Shown: positions 1-10,271, counted from the stretch's first letter. The stretch is 64,000 nucleotides of DNA from Marinobacter santoriniensis NKSG1 (GCF_000347775.1 NZ_APAT01000015.1:992001-1056000), one strand, 5' to 3'. Numbers and translations: made by a program. The notes: generated by a model not told the origin, from the sequence alone.

Positions 1-2003
1 GGTTTATCCAGCATGCTGAAAAAACCAATCAGGTCGAGTCGGCTTCCCTCGAAATGAATGTCGTCGCTGAACAACAGCTCCTTTAACCCTGCCTTGCCTA
101 TCAAAAGATCCACGAACATCGGGCGCGTCAGCATCAGCGTGGCGTCCGCCGGCGTATCCGGTCGGCTCTTTCGGTTGTGCAATACCGAATTCTCCAGGGT
201 CAGCAGATAGCTCTGCTCGAGATCCGTGAAGGTAAATTTGATGGTCAGGTGCTTACCTTCCGCGTCATCCGCATTCAGGCGCACCGCCATGCTGTCAAAG
301 AACCGGGACACCGGGGTATTCAGCAGCACCTCCCGCATCATGGCCGGCTTGAGCCCCTCCTCCGGGGAGCCATGGCGCAGTTCGTAAGCACCGGTCAGAT
401 AGAAATTTCGCCACGGCGCCGATTCCGACTGGTAACCAAGCTGGTCGTACACGTTCGCCAGCAGCCGTTTCGCATCTTCATTGTCCGGCTCGGCGAAGAT
501 CACCTGGTTGAGCAATTCCGCCAGCCAGCGATAGGTCGTCCGGCCCTCGTTGCCCCCCATGTCCGCAGCCGCGTCGAAATCCTGTCGGGCTCTTTCCAGA
601 ACCTTCCCGGCGCCACCCATCATTTCGACATACCGCTTCGCAGAGTCCGTTTCAGGTAACGGGTTGAGCTGCGCGGGGTTTCCGGTAAACCAGCCCATGT
701 AATACTGGTAGACGGCCCTGGCATTGTGAGCAACCGTGCCGTAGTAACCCTGATTGTGAAACTCCTCGTTCAGCGTTGGGGGCAACTGCAGCTTTTCGGC
801 AATCTCTCGCGGTGTGGCGCCCCGGTTCATCATGCGTACCGTCTGGTCATGGATGAAGGCGTAGGTGTCTCGCTGCTTGACCAGGAAATCCTGGATATTC
901 TCGCGCCCCCACACGGGCCAGTGATGGCTGCCGAAGTAAACGTCGGCCTGCGCAAAACGCGTTCGTGCGTCTTCGATGTAAGCGCTCCAGACCCGGGCAT
1001 CGCGCACCTTGGCACCGCGCAGCGTATAGAGGTTGTGCAGGTTGTGGCTGACCAGCTCCGCACCGCAGAAGGCCCTCTTCTCCGGCAGATAGAACGTAAA
1101 CTCCGCGGGCGCCTCGGAACCGGAGACCATCTGGAAGCGCATCGTCACTCCGTCGACAACCAGCTCGGTTCCCGTCTCGCTGACCAGATCGGTTGGTTCT
1201 GCGATACCAAAGGTCCCGAAGGCCGGTCCTTTTCCCAGGCCCGTGCCGACGTAGCCGCGCTCATCGCGATCCAGGCGCTTGCCGTACATGAACATCGCCC
1301 GCCGGCTCATGGCCGGCCCCGCAATGATGTTTTCGCTGGTGGCTTCTTCCTCGAAACCCGCTGGCGCAATCACCCGCAGGTTGGCCCTTTCTTCCTCGGA
1401 AAGATGCTGAAGAATGCCCTGCACGCCGCCAAAATGGTCAATATGACTGTGGGTAAACAGGATCGCCCGAACCGGTTGTTCTCCCAGCTGTTCCCTGGCG
1501 AACAGGAAGGCCTTGCTGGCCGTTTCACGGGCGGTCAGCGGATCCACCAGAATCCAGCCACTGTCGCTTTCGATAATGGACATATTGGCCAGGTCGTAAC
1601 CCCGTATCTGGTAGAGCCCGTCGGTCACTTTGAACAGGCCGTGGATTCTGTTTAACGCGGCCTGACGCCAGAGGCTGGGGTTCACCGAGTCCGGCGACTG
1701 CTCACCGTCACGGTCGATAAAGGCGTAGTCGGTCGTGTTCCAGATCTCACGTCCGTCGCGACGATCAATCACCAGGTCCGGATCCTGGGCAATCAGCCCC
1801 CGGCGGGCATTCTCGAAGTCGTCACGATTGTCGAACGGCCGCTCTGACAGCACCTGCCGATTGGCCTTTCCCGTACTCGCAGACGGCGCGCTGTGTCCGG
1901 CACTGTTGCTTCCGGATAATGAGTCAGGGCCAGCATCACACCCGGCGAGGACGATCGCCGTGACGAACATCGGGGCGAGAAGCCCCCTGGAGGTTGCAGA
2001 CAT
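1..2003 (-). CDS. SdsA1-type alkylsulfatase lipoprotein (3' end off window)
   Basis: The minus-strand frame is open from ATG at 2003 to the left edge (667 codons, no stop), so the C-terminus is missing. The start MSATSRGLLAP... carries a hydrophobic segment and lipobox LAGC (Cys about 22), predicting an exported lipoprotein. A metallo-beta-lactamase fold follows, with zinc motif THSHIDHFGG (His185, His187, Asp189, His190). The visible length nearly equals the roughly 660 residues of Pseudomonas SdsA1, which has a middle dimerisation region and a C-terminal SCP2-like domain. Family members hydrolyse primary alkyl sulfates such as SDS to alcohol plus sulfate. The alcohol could feed fatty-alcohol oxidation, consistent with the alkB locus here. 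The Shine-Dalgarno is weak. Only the exact substrate is uncertain. Confidence 0.88.
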   Translation of the reverse strand, partial: MSATSRGLLAPMFVTAIVLAGCDAGPDSLSGSNSAGHSAPSASTGKANRQVLSERPFDNRDDFENARRGLIAQDPDLVIDRRDGREIWNTTDYAFIDRDGEQSPDSVNPSLWRQAALNRIHGLFKVTDGLYQIRGYDLANMSIIESDSGWILVDPLTARETASKAFLFAREQLGEQPVRAILFTHSHIDHFGGVQGILQHLSEEERANLRVIAPAGFEEEATSENIIAGPAMSRRAMFMYGKRLDRDERGYVGTGLGKGPAFGTFGIAEPTDLVSETGTELVVDGVTMRFQMVSGSEAPAEFTFYLPEKRAFCGAELVSHNLHNLYTLRGAKVRDARVWSAYIEDARTRFAQADVYFGSHHWPVWGRENIQDFLVKQRDTYAFIHDQTVRMMNRGATPREIAEKLQLPPTLNEEFHNQGYYGTVAHNARAVYQYYMGWFTGNPAQLNPLPETDSAKRYVEMMGGAGKVLERARQDFDAAADMGGNEGRTTYRWLAELLNQVIFAEPDNEDAKRLLANVYDQLGYQSESAPWRNFYLTGAYELRHGSPEEGLKPAMMREVLLNTPVSRFFDSMAVRLNADDAEGKHLTIKFTFTDLEQSYLLTLENSVLHNRKSRPDTPADATLMLTRPMFVDLLIGKAGLKELLFSDDIHFEGSRLDLIGFFSMLDK

Positions 2004-2043
2004 AGGGAGGAAACCTTTTTTGTTATAGGTTGGAAGCGCCCTT

Positions 2044-2763
2044 TCAGCCCAGCAGGCGCTCTTTGGCTTCATTGATCCGGGCCGCCAGATAGTTACTCCC
2101 GCCATGATCCGGGTGCACTTTCTGCATCATCCGGCGGTGGGCCTGGATGATTTCATCCCGGCTGGCGCCGGCCTTCAGCCCGAGGATATCCAGGGCTTCG
2201 TTTTCAGTCAGTGTACCGCTGGCATTTTCACGGTCGTGAGACTCCCCGCTCGCATTGCCAGCCTCGTCGTCAGCGCGCCAGGAGTCGCCGAAACGGCGGT
2301 CAAGATAGCTTTCCAGCAGCCGTGCGGAGTCGTCGTCATGCGTCCGGCAATATCGCAACAGGTCCAGAAACTCGCTCTCGCTCAGGTCCGCCAGCGCACG
2401 ACCGGCCATCGGGCCTTTCAGGATCCTGCCCTCCATGGTCCCGGAGTCATGATCCAGGCTCATCTCCAGAATGTCGCTGGAAACGTGGGACTGGTTTCCA
2501 GACTTGGCTTTCGCCCCGCCTCCAAGCCCGGTCACGTGCTTCCGTAACAGCGATGGCAACACCCGGCGCAGCAGCGGGAAAAGCAACGCCACTAACGCAA
2601 CCAGAACGTTCAGCCGGCCGGTAATGGCCAGCAAGCCCACCATTCCAATACCGGCAATCAACGCCAGCTTCATAATGGCCGGCTTGCGCTGACTCGCCGG
2701 CTGACTGCGCAGCCAGAGCCAGGCGACAACCGACGCTGCGATGACCAATAACGCTAGTGGCAC
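2044..2763 (-). CDS. membrane-anchored J-domain (DnaJ-like) protein
   Basis: 239 aa. Two hydrophobic segments occupy about residues 1-65, followed by an acidic middle region and a C-terminal J domain (about 185-239) with the HPD motif inside VHPDHGGSNYLAARINEAK. A short J domain at the very C-terminus after membrane anchors resembles type III co-chaperones of the TIM14/Pam18 kind. These stimulate DnaK ATPase at a membrane site. There is no Gly/Phe or zinc-finger region, so it is not DnaJ itself. It lies 46 bp downstream of a VWA gene on the same strand, probably in one transcript. The client is unknown. Confidence 0.8.
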   Translation of the reverse strand: MPLALLVIAASVVAWLWLRSQPASQRKPAIMKLALIAGIGMVGLLAITGRLNVLVALVALLFPLLRRVLPSLLRKHVTGLGGGAKAKSGNQSHVSSDILEMSLDHDSGTMEGRILKGPMAGRALADLSESEFLDLLRYCRTHDDDSARLLESYLDRRFGDSWRADDEAGNASGESHDRENASGTLTENEALDILGLKAGASRDEIIQAHRRMMQKVHPDHGGSNYLAARINEAKERLLG

Positions 2764-2809
2764 TCAGACACCCCGGGGCATTCGTCCCCATAAAGAAACA
2801 TAACAAGAA

Positions 2810-3505
2810 CTACCTGATCTGCCGGGTCAGGCGCCGGACTTCCGGGGAGCTGCCGCGGGAAAAGTCCTGCAACGCTTTGGGTCCCCCGGAAGCATAGACC
2901 GCAACGGCAGCCATAAGATCCTTGAGTACCTGCGGGCTGTTGCGATCAAAGGGAGCGTATGCCCCGCCGGACAGTTTGCTCACCTGCTGGAAAACCGCCC
3001 GGGCATGGGCATCGGCCCCCTCATGAAACATGAACACCGGGGTTCGCAACATGCCCAGCTCACCAGCGATGTGACACAGTTCGTCCACCGGCTCCTCGCA
3101 ACAATCCCCGATAAACACCACCGCCTTCACCGGCTTTGCGCGGGTTTCCTTCATCGCGTGGGCCAGTACCCGGCTGATCTGTGTACGGCCACCCAGGCAG
3201 GAGACGCCGTTCATCAGGTCCAGCAGCTGGCCGGTCTCGTTCACGAAACCGGTGGCCTTGAATTCACCAAAGCCCCGGTAGTAACACAGCTGAATAGCCA
3301 GGCCACCCAGATCCCTGGTCGCCATGAACAACTCACTCTGCAAGTGACACGCCTGATCCCAGGTCGCCTCGCGGCTGGCCGTGGCGTCCAGCGCGAATAT
3401 CAGCCGGCCCTGCCCGCCACCCTGCGGGGGAAGTTTGCGAACCTCGTTGATAAACCGATCGATGGACTGCTTGTCGGATCTGGTACGTAGCGCTTTATCG
3501 GACAT
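2810..3505 (-). CDS. VWA-domain protein
   Basis: 231 aa from ATG at 3505; a TTG 30 bp further upstream is less likely. The chain has a von Willebrand A-like fold: a strand ending FALDATAS gives a MIDAS-type DxTxS, and further VWA strands follow (AVVFIGDCCEE, PVFMFHEG). No signal peptide or membrane helix is seen, so it should be cytoplasmic. VWA proteins often scaffold metal-dependent protein contacts. Here the gene is followed by a membrane J-domain gene, suggesting a joint role with a chaperone. No specific function can be assigned. Confidence 0.75.
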   Translation of the reverse strand: MSDKALRTRSDKQSIDRFINEVRKLPPQGGGQGRLIFALDATASREATWDQACHLQSELFMATRDLGGLAIQLCYYRGFGEFKATGFVNETGQLLDLMNGVSCLGGRTQISRVLAHAMKETRAKPVKAVVFIGDCCEEPVDELCHIAGELGMLRTPVFMFHEGADAHARAVFQQVSKLSGGAYAPFDRNSPQVLKDLMAAVAVYASGGPKALQDFSRGSSPEVRRLTRQIR

Positions 3506-3584
3506 AGGCTTCTGGACACCACCCGGGCTGAGCAAAACCTGCTTAAAAGCTTAGGGTAACGCCCTTGTAAAGGCGAGTCCTCTG

Positions 3585-4040
3585 TCAGCCGGCCAGTGCC
3601 GCCTTTACCTTCTTGCTCAGGTGCCCCATGTCGACCCGGCCCAGTACCTGGGGCTTCAGCTCGTTCATCACGCGCCCCATGTCCGGCATGCCCTTGGCGT
3701 CGGTGGCGCTGATGGTCATGCGAATCAGGCTGTCCAGGTCGTCCTCGGTCAGGGCGGCGGGCATGAATTCCTCGAGAACCACCATTTCCGCCCGTTCCTG
3801 GTCGCCCAGTTCTTCCCGCCCCGCATCGTCGTATTGGGCGGCGGCGTCGCGACGTTGCTTGAGCATCTTGTCCAGCACCTTCAGCACGTCCTCGTCGCTC
3901 AGCTCCCGGCGCTCATCGATCTCGATCTGCTTGATTGCGGACTGGGCCATCCGCAGGGTGGTCAGGCGGAGTTTGTCCTTACTCCGCATCGCGTCTTTGA
4001 CTGCGCTGCCCAATTGTTCCTTAAGTGATGATTCCGCCAT
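3585..4040 (-). CDS. yqeY: GatB/YqeY-domain protein
   Basis: 151 aa, the usual YqeY size. The N-terminal helices (SLKEQLGSAVKDAMRSKDK) and the following KLRLTTLRMAQSAIKQIEID are typical of the family. The C-terminal part (MGRVMNELKPQVLGRVDMG) matches the YqeY/GatB tail domain, which binds tRNA in GatB. Standalone YqeY proteins are common next to rpsU-dnaG in other bacteria, and their exact role is unresolved. A strong Shine-Dalgarno (GGAGGT) lies upstream of ATG 4040. The gene is divergent from the chemoreceptor across 190 bp. Confidence 0.9.
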   Translation of the reverse strand: MAESSLKEQLGSAVKDAMRSKDKLRLTTLRMAQSAIKQIEIDERRELSDEDVLKVLDKMLKQRRDAAAQYDDAGREELGDQERAEMVVLEEFMPAALTEDDLDSLIRMTISATDAKGMPDMGRVMNELKPQVLGRVDMGHLSKKVKAALAG

Positions 4041-4230
4041 TGTCGACCTCCGGTTCTGTTGGTTGTTTCATCATGTATGGGGACAGACTCTGAATAATAC
4101 AAAGAGGTTCCGCCTTTCCTCTGAAACATCTCATGGTTACAAGCGGACAGCCCCGGGCCGTCACGAAAGTGCCACATAAAAGTCATATTGTAATCCCCGT
4201 TAAATCCGGTTCCAGCCTGGGAGTTTTCGC

Positions 4231-5907
4231 GTGTCCATCCGCCTGAAAGTCATACTTCTCTCCACCCTGTCCTTATTGCTGGCGCTGCTGATCAGCGGCC
4301 TCGCCCTGTTCGGATCAGACCGCGTCATGGAGCAATCCCTCCGCTTCAACGAGGCGACCCGGGTCACACAGAATCTGGCGCAGGCCCTGGCCCGCGCAAC
4401 CACCACGATCAAGGCCGATCCGATCCTGCCTGAAACAGCCTCGTTGCTGGAGAAGGTCAATAACGATCTTCAGGAACGATTCGCCTCCGCCCGCGCCGCA
4501 CTTGCCGACAACCGCACCCCGGAAGTGGCGGATGCCATCGATTCCACTGCCACAGCATGGGACGACTACTATCAGCAAAGCGTGGAGCTGAACAAAATGG
4601 CGGAGACCGATCCAGCATCTGCACTGGGCATGGTCGACAGCGTCTATCAGTCCCGCTTCGTGCCATTGCAGAGCTCTTTCAAGAACACCATCAGTCTGGC
4701 GTCCACCTACAGCGACACGCTGGCCGCTGGCATCGCGCAAAACCTGCGAGCTCAGCGTACTGAAATCCTGCTGGTCCTCGGTGGGTCCGCCATCTTGCTG
4801 GTCATCCTGGTAACCATCGTTCTGGTGCGGATGAAACGGTCGGTGGCCGAATTCCAGGGGCATTCCGCCCAGCTGATCGAGGGCGACCTGACCAGCCGCT
4901 TTCAGGATAGTGGCAAGGATGAGATCAGCGAGATAGGACGTGCCGTCAATCACTTTCTCGAGCTGTTCGTGGGCACGCTGAAATCCGTTCGCACCTCCGC
5001 CGACCAGAGTGATTCCGTGGTTATGAACCTGCGACAGGTCACCGGAGAAGCCGACCGGAACATCGCCGCCCAGGCCGACGAAACCCGGCAAATGCGGGAA
5101 GCCGTGGAACAACTGAGCCTCAGTTTCCGTGAAGTTGCGGAAAAATCGGCCCAGGCCAGCGATACCGCCGCCGAAGGTGAACAGATCGTCGCCCGGGGCA
5201 ATGCCATGGGCGAAACCAATCGCGACGCCCTTGAGTCCATCGACAGTACCGTTGCCGCGACGAGCACCATGGTCGAGGAGCTGTCGGCGGCCATCAACGA
5301 AGTCGCCTCGGTCACCCGGGCCATTCACGACATTTCGGAACAGACCACCCTGCTGGCGTTGAATGCCGCCATTGAGGCCGCCCGGGCGGGCAGCCACGGA
5401 CGCGGATTCGCTGTCGTTGCCGACGAAGTCAAACAGCTCTCTGATCGCACCCGATCCCTGACGTCAGACATCGCAGGCATTGTTGATACCGTCCAGAACA
5501 GCACCGGCAAAGTCCATGACAGCCTGGGTGAAGCCCGACAGGCCATCGCAACCGGCGTCGAATCCGGGCATTCGATGAGCACACTGCTCGGGGAAATGAA
5601 CCACTCCATTCAGGATGTTGCCGCCATGCTCCGGGAAGTTGCCGCATCCACGGAAGAACAGTCCACGGTGGCGACGGATATCAACCATCGGATTGAGCGG
5701 GTCGCAAGCGGGGGTGAACAGATGCAGTCCCAGATGGCGTCCGTGCTGACGGTGATAGCCCGCCTCGAGCAGGCGAATACCGATCTCAATCATCACCTGA
5801 GCGCATTCCGGACAGACGCTCCCGATCAACGCACTGACCCCGGACGCGCCCGTTTCGAAGCGTCACCCGGCCGGCAGAAACGCCCCGAACCCGGTTTCGC
5901 GACCTAA
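4231..5907 (+). CDS. methyl-accepting chemotaxis protein
   Basis: 558 aa from GTG 4231 with GGGAG seven bases upstream. Order: TM1 (about residues 6-28), a periplasmic helical sensor domain of about 140 residues, TM2 (about 177-200), a HAMP segment, then the cytoplasmic signalling helices. The hairpin tip shows the conserved [18 protein letters not shown] and [18 protein letters not shown]. The C-terminus (EPGFAT) lacks an NWETF-type CheR/CheB docking pentapeptide, so adaptation would rely on other receptors. The ligand is unknown. The 3' end overlaps the convergent amidohydrolase gene by 45 bp. Confidence 0.93.
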   Translation: MSIRLKVILLSTLSLLLALLISGLALFGSDRVMEQSLRFNEATRVTQNLAQALARATTTIKADPILPETASLLEKVNNDLQERFASARAALADNRTPEVADAIDSTATAWDDYYQQSVELNKMAETDPASALGMVDSVYQSRFVPLQSSFKNTISLASTYSDTLAAGIAQNLRAQRTEILLVLGGSAILLVILVTIVLVRMKRSVAEFQGHSAQLIEGDLTSRFQDSGKDEISEIGRAVNHFLELFVGTLKSVRTSADQSDSVVMNLRQVTGEADRNIAAQADETRQMREAVEQLSLSFREVAEKSAQASDTAAEGEQIVARGNAMGETNRDALESIDSTVAATSTMVEELSAAINEVASVTRAIHDISEQTTLLALNAAIEAARAGSHGRGFAVVADEVKQLSDRTRSLTSDIAGIVDTVQNSTGKVHDSLGEARQAIATGVESGHSMSTLLGEMNHSIQDVAAMLREVAASTEEQSTVATDINHRIERVASGGEQMQSQMASVLTVIARLEQANTDLNHHLSAFRTDAPDQRTDPGRARFEASPGRQKRPEPGFAT

Positions 5908-7602
5908 CGCCGGCGACAACTGTTCATCGTCCACCGCCACCTTGCCGTTGATCAGCACGGTTTTGACGATGCCCGGATTGCGGTTGACCAGTCGTTTCAG
6001 GTCGAAGTTTTCCATGTCGGCCCAGGAGACCGCCTCCAGGTTCTGATCAAAGCCGGCCGGGTCGAGAACCACGACATCGGCCCGGTCTCCCTCACGAATC
6101 TTACCGGCGGCCACACCAAACCAGTCGGCCTGGTCACCGGTCAGCCGGTAAACCGCTTGCTCCATGGTCATCACCGGATCGCCTTCGTCGATGGATTCCT
6201 GGACCAGCTTGAGCATGCGCAGGGGCAGATTGTAGAACGCCATATTACGGATATGGGCGCCGGCATCACTGAACGTAATCAGCGCCCGGGGATCTTTCAC
6301 CATCCGCTTGAGCACCGGTTTGCGGTGATTGCCGACCGTGGTGTACCAGCGGATTTTCTTGCCAAACTCCACCACCAGGTCCAGGAACAGGTCCACCACG
6401 TGGACACCACGGGCCCGGGCCACTTCTTCAAAGTTCTTGCCGATCAGCGACGCATCCGGGCAATCGATGATCATCGCGTCGCCGAAGTCCCGCTGCCATA
6501 CCCTCGGGCTCAGCTTTTCCCCATAGAATCGCCGGAATTCCCGGCGGTATTTTTCATCCTTGAGCAGTTCATTGCGTTCCACGGCATCCTTCAGATCGAG
6601 CGCCATCTCGCCCGCTCCGAACTCTTCGAAGAACACCACGTCGATGCCATCGGCATACACGGTGAACGGCGTCGGCAGCACCTGCCAGCGAAAATCGCCG
6701 CGCAGGGCATTGGTGATCCGGGACGTCATTTTGGTGAGGTTGGTCAGGTAGGCACTGCCCTTCAGGTCCATCTGGCTGATCAGGGTGGTCTTCAGAGGCC
6801 GGCGCAGCCAGCCCAGGCATTCACGCACGTATTGCAGAATCTGGAGCGGCGTGGCGGCGTTCGGCGCGCCCTGATGTGCGCGGCCGTATTGGCGCACCAG
6901 TTTGTTCAGACGGGCAATCTCCTTCCAGTGGGCGTAGGTGCTGGGCAGGCTCTTGGACCACTCACGGTCACCATCCACCTTGTCCCATTTCAGGCACATG
7001 GTGGACAACCCGAGGAACCCCTCGTCCAGCGCCTCCTTGAGCAGAGCCTCCATGGCCTGCATTTCTTCCTCACTCGGCTGGACGTCCCGACTGGTGGCCC
7101 GGCTCAGCCCCATCACGCCCACCCGGAGATCGCTGTGACCGAGGAAACTGATGACGTTGGGGCCCAGTGGCACCTGCTTGACATAATCGGCCCACTGTTT
7201 GGGCGTCGACCAGGTTTTGTGGGTTTTCAGGATCGGCAATACCCGTTCCCGGGGCACCGTCTCCACCCGGGTGAAGATGTCCGACGCATCCTCGTAGTCG
7301 CTGCATATCATGCTCAGGGAACAACTGCCCACCAGCACTGTCGTCACCCCATGGCGAACCGACTCCGACAGACTCGGGCTCACCAGCAGTTCCGCGTCGT
7401 AATGGGTGTGGGTGTCGAGAAAACCTGGCGTGACCCATCGGCCGCTAGCATCAATCACGCGATCGGCCTCGGCATGAGAGATCGGCTCGGCGGTTACCTG
7501 GGCAATGCGGCCATCCTTGATGGCCAGGTTGCGAATGGACGACGGCGCCCCGGTGCCATCAAAATAGCGCCCACCCTCGATGATAACGTCGTACTGAGCC
7601 AT
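5863..7602 (-). CDS. D-aminoacylase-type amidohydrolase
   Basis: 579 aa. The N-terminal beta strand region ([16 protein letters not shown]) leads into the metal-binding [12 protein letters not shown]. Late motifs [13 protein letters not shown] and [11 protein letters not shown] are typical of the N-acyl-D-amino-acid deacylase branch of the amidohydrolase superfamily. The length is larger than the 480-500 aa of classical D-aminoacylases, matching the 570-590 aa group common in Proteobacteria. The enzyme is expected to be cytoplasmic (no signal peptide) and zinc-dependent. The substrate is an N-acylated amino acid or related amide and is not defined by sequence. ATG 7605 just upstream is an equally possible start. 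Confidence 0.85.
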   Translation of the reverse strand: MAQYDVIIEGGRYFDGTGAPSSIRNLAIKDGRIAQVTAEPISHAEADRVIDASGRWVTPGFLDTHTHYDAELLVSPSLSESVRHGVTTVLVGSCSLSMICSDYEDASDIFTRVETVPRERVLPILKTHKTWSTPKQWADYVKQVPLGPNVISFLGHSDLRVGVMGLSRATSRDVQPSEEEMQAMEALLKEALDEGFLGLSTMCLKWDKVDGDREWSKSLPSTYAHWKEIARLNKLVRQYGRAHQGAPNAATPLQILQYVRECLGWLRRPLKTTLISQMDLKGSAYLTNLTKMTSRITNALRGDFRWQVLPTPFTVYADGIDVVFFEEFGAGEMALDLKDAVERNELLKDEKYRREFRRFYGEKLSPRVWQRDFGDAMIIDCPDASLIGKNFEEVARARGVHVVDLFLDLVVEFGKKIRWYTTVGNHRKPVLKRMVKDPRALITFSDAGAHIRNMAFYNLPLRMLKLVQESIDEGDPVMTMEQAVYRLTGDQADWFGVAAGKIREGDRADVVVLDPAGFDQNLEAVSWADMENFDLKRLVNRNPGIVKTVLINGKVAVDDEQLSPALGRETGFGAFLPAG

Positions 7603-7706
7603 CATTTTTTCCTTTCCGTTTTGTTTTTGTTTGAATACCGATCAGATTACGATGAATGACAGGAAATGAATACCCGATGCTCACGGACACCGACAGGCAC
7701 TGACGC

Positions 7707-8600
7707 ATGAAACTCAATCCCTTCAATACCCGTATCGGTCTGGCCCTGGGCGGCGGTGCGGCCAGGGGCATTGCTCATATCGGCGTGTTGAAGGCATTCG
7801 AGGAAGAAGGCATCCGCATTCATTGCATTTCGGGTACCAGTGCGGGGGCGCTCATTGCCAGCTATTACGCCTTCGGCCGCCCGGCAGAATCCATACTGTC
7901 CATCTGCTCCACACTGAACCTGTCCCGGATTATCAACTTCACCCTGGAGCGCGGAGGCCTTTTCAGCACTCACGTGATTCGGGAGATGATTCAGCGGGAT
8001 CTGGGGGACTGTCGGATTGAGGACGCGGAGATTCCACTCGCCATTTGTGCAACGGATATCGAAACCGGAGAACAGCTGATTTTCCGCGAAGGCAGTCTGG
8101 CAGACGCCGTTTGTGCGTCCATGGCGGTGCCCGGCCTGTTCGTGCCGGTTGAGATCGATGGCCGGACCCTGGTCGATGGGGGGCTGGTCGAAAACGTCCC
8201 GATTTCACCCCTGGAGAAGATGGGCGCAGGCATTACCATTGCCGTGGACCTGAGCCATGTCGCCCGGTACCCGAAACCGGAAAACACGCTCGACGTGATC
8301 AGCAACGCGATCAACATCAGTATCGATTTCAATACCCGCAAGCAGCTGAAGAACGCGGACATCGTGGTGCCGCTGGATCTGAGTCGTTACAGCCTCACCA
8401 ACAACGCTGACCGTGTGAACGACCTTTACCTCGAAGGTTACCATCCGATGAAAAAGAAGATACATCGCGTGCTCTGGTACAAGCGAATGAATGTCCTGAT
8501 CAGCCTGTTAAAAACCACCGCGACCCTGTTGCCGTTCAAGGTGCCGGAAATCATCAAAAGTCTCAAAAATCAGGCTCTTACCCTTCGAAACCGAAGTTGA
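7707..8600 (+). CDS. patatin-like phospholipase (RssA type)
   Basis: 297 aa, no signal peptide. The patatin catalytic set is complete: oxyanion loop GGGAARGIAH near residue 15, nucleophile elbow GTSAG near residue 45, and the dyad Asp in VDGGLVENVP near residue 155. Size and architecture match the short cytoplasmic RssA-like patatin family, which hydrolyses acyl esters of lipids. The C-terminal about 90 residues are helical and basic, possibly membrane-associating. It is divergent from the amidohydrolase gene over about 100 bp. The lipid substrate is unknown. Confidence 0.88.
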   Translation: MKLNPFNTRIGLALGGGAARGIAHIGVLKAFEEEGIRIHCISGTSAGALIASYYAFGRPAESILSICSTLNLSRIINFTLERGGLFSTHVIREMIQRDLGDCRIEDAEIPLAICATDIETGEQLIFREGSLADAVCASMAVPGLFVPVEIDGRTLVDGGLVENVPISPLEKMGAGITIAVDLSHVARYPKPENTLDVISNAINISIDFNTRKQLKNADIVVPLDLSRYSLTNNADRVNDLYLEGYHPMKKKIHRVLWYKRMNVLISLLKTTATLLPFKVPEIIKSLKNQALTLRNRS

Positions 8601-8753
8601 CGTTGCCCCACCCCCAGCACGAATCCTACAGCCTGGCCGGCTCCGTGGATTGGCGCCATCACATCGCCTGTCTCGGATAACAACACTTTTTTATTCCGAT
8701 ACCGCCCCAAATAATCGATTACGATCATCAACGCACGCCTGAGGGACCTCGGA

Positions 8754-9251
8754 ATGAACGCCATTCTCAAGCAATTCCTGCTGATTTCCAGCATATATCT
8801 GCTTTCACCGACCGTTGACGCCTTTACTCTGAACGACACGATTTCGAAAGAAACCGGGGCAACGTTCCCCACAACCGAAGTCAGTGGCGACGCCCAGCTT
8901 TTGGTCGGCCAGCTTCAGGATCAGCTCGACGTGACCAAAACACAGGCTGCGGGCGGCACCAGTGCCCTGCTGCAGCTGGCAAAACATCAGCTCGGCGCCG
9001 ACAGCATGAGTGCCCTGACCAGCAAAATTCCGGGCCTGACTGGCCTGTTGGGAGGCGACGGAAGCCAGGGCAAAAGCCTGATTCCCGGCATCTCGTCGAT
9101 GGATGGCGTTCAATCCGCCTTCTCCGCGCTGGGCATGGACAGCGGGATGATCCAGCAGTTCGCGCCGATTCTCCTGAGCTTCCTGAGCAGCCAGGGGGTA
9201 GGTTCGTCACTGGTCGGGCAGATGCAAAGCCTCTGGATGCCGAGCAGTTGA
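8754..9251 (+). CDS. DUF2780 exported protein
   Basis: 165 aa with a cleavable signal peptide (MNAILKQFLLISSIYLLSP, cleavage near VDA-FT). The mature part is helical, rich in Ser/Gly/Leu (SALLQLAKHQLGADSMSAL, IPGLTGLLGG, FLSSQGVGSSLVGQMQSLW). This matches the DUF2780 / VcgC-VcgE family of unknown function, found in marine gammaproteobacteria. It is expected in the periplasm or outside the cell. The next gene starts 6 bp downstream, so the two are likely co-transcribed. Confidence 0.8.
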   Translation: MNAILKQFLLISSIYLLSPTVDAFTLNDTISKETGATFPTTEVSGDAQLLVGQLQDQLDVTKTQAAGGTSALLQLAKHQLGADSMSALTSKIPGLTGLLGGDGSQGKSLIPGISSMDGVQSAFSALGMDSGMIQQFAPILLSFLSSQGVGSSLVGQMQSLWMPSS

Positions 9252-9257
9252 TCACCA

Positions 9258-9812
9258 ATGCCCAGACAACTGCTGGCCCTGATTGTCCTCGCTGTCGTCG
9301 CTCCAGGCAGCGAAGGCGCATTTCGCTGCGGCACCGCCCTGATCAGTGAAGATGCATGGCCCGTGGAAGTGGAGGAACGCTGCGGATCCCCGGATTACAT
9401 AGCCGAATACCCCAGCGCCACGGTACCCGGCCTCGGTATCGTCCAGACGGAGGCCCACTGGTACTACAATCCCGGCCCACAGCGTTTCATCCGGCGGCTG
9501 GTGTTCCGCAACGGCAAACTGGCCCGGATTGACACACTCGGATACGGATTCACGGTCTCCGACGCACCCAGCTGCACCCCGAGCATCCTCCGGCATGCTA
9601 CCAATGAGTACGAACTGATCGCTCGCTGCGGCGAGCCCATTTCAAAGCGTATGCATTGGCAAACATCCTCGCTCCGAAAACGCGCGGAAACCTGGCAAAC
9701 ACTTCGGCCGGTACTGATTCAGGAGTGGTTGTATGACTTTTCCAACAACCAGTTCAGGCAGGTGGTTACGCTGAAAAACGGGCAGGTTGTGGATATTGAA
9801 TCCCGGAAATGA
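9258..9812 (+). CDS. DUF2845 exported protein
   Basis: 184 aa with an N-terminal signal peptide (LLALIVLAVVAPGSEGA). Two repeats of the DUF2845 pattern are visible: FRCGTALISEDAWPVEVEERCGSPD near the N-terminus and NEYELIARCGEPISKR in the middle. Each is followed by a Trp/Tyr strand (HWYYNPGP, EWLYDFSNNQFRQVV). Paired Cys residues fit an oxidising periplasm. The function is unknown. It directly follows the DUF2780 gene. Confidence 0.8.
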   Translation: MPRQLLALIVLAVVAPGSEGAFRCGTALISEDAWPVEVEERCGSPDYIAEYPSATVPGLGIVQTEAHWYYNPGPQRFIRRLVFRNGKLARIDTLGYGFTVSDAPSCTPSILRHATNEYELIARCGEPISKRMHWQTSSLRKRAETWQTLRPVLIQEWLYDFSNNQFRQVVTLKNGQVVDIESRK

Positions 9813-9884
9813 GACGCGGAAATATGTGACATCGTCAGTATGTAATTACAATATACATAATTAGCCGCAGGCCCCTAAAGCCAC

Positions 9885-10271
9885 TTATAAAAACAGACTT
9901 ACAATCAGAAGGACGGCAAAACAACCGTACATCATCAAAGGCGGCAATATCGCCCATAGAGTTAACGTCACAGGTAACCGAGCAGATGTGTCACCAATTT
10001 GCGCGGCTGAGCGTTTCAACCGGTTGGATGGTACGGATCGAAGCACAAGAAACGTAAACACATAACTGCTTCTCATCAATCGTCCCAGGGGATCATCACC
10101 CCAGAACTTGCTATGCTGAAGCGCAGTGGAATCAGGACGCGAGATCTTCTTCTCGATCAGCGCCACTCTTGAAAATCCGAAGGTGATCATTGCTATCAGG
10201 GAGAGTAAACCCAAGCCAATCGCCCCCGCTCCGACAAATGCTGCGCTGATTTGGACAGTGTCATTCGTCAT
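9885..10271 (-). CDS. candidate membrane immunity protein
   Basis: 128 aa, unrecognised family. Two hydrophobic stretches: about residues 10-34 (AAFVGAGAIGLGLLSLIAMIT) and about 103-128, with a basic 65-residue segment between. The start lies inside the 3' end of the PAAR effector gene (11-bp overlap) with GAGG just upstream of ATG 10271. Translational coupling to a toxin-like gene, small size and membrane topology are what is expected of an immunity protein against a membrane-targeting effector. Assignment is from position and topology only. Confidence 0.6.
   Translation of the reverse strand: MTNDTVQISAAFVGAGAIGLGLLSLIAMITFGFSRVALIEKKISRPDSTALQHSKFWGDDPLGRLMRSSYVFTFLVLRSVPSNRLKRSAAQIGDTSARLPVTLTLWAILPPLMMYGCFAVLLIVSLFL

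Noticed and set aside
726..1655. 309-aa plus-strand ORF over the left gene
   Set aside because: It is the antisense shadow of the alkylsulfatase, whose own frame shows a signal peptide and the zinc motif.
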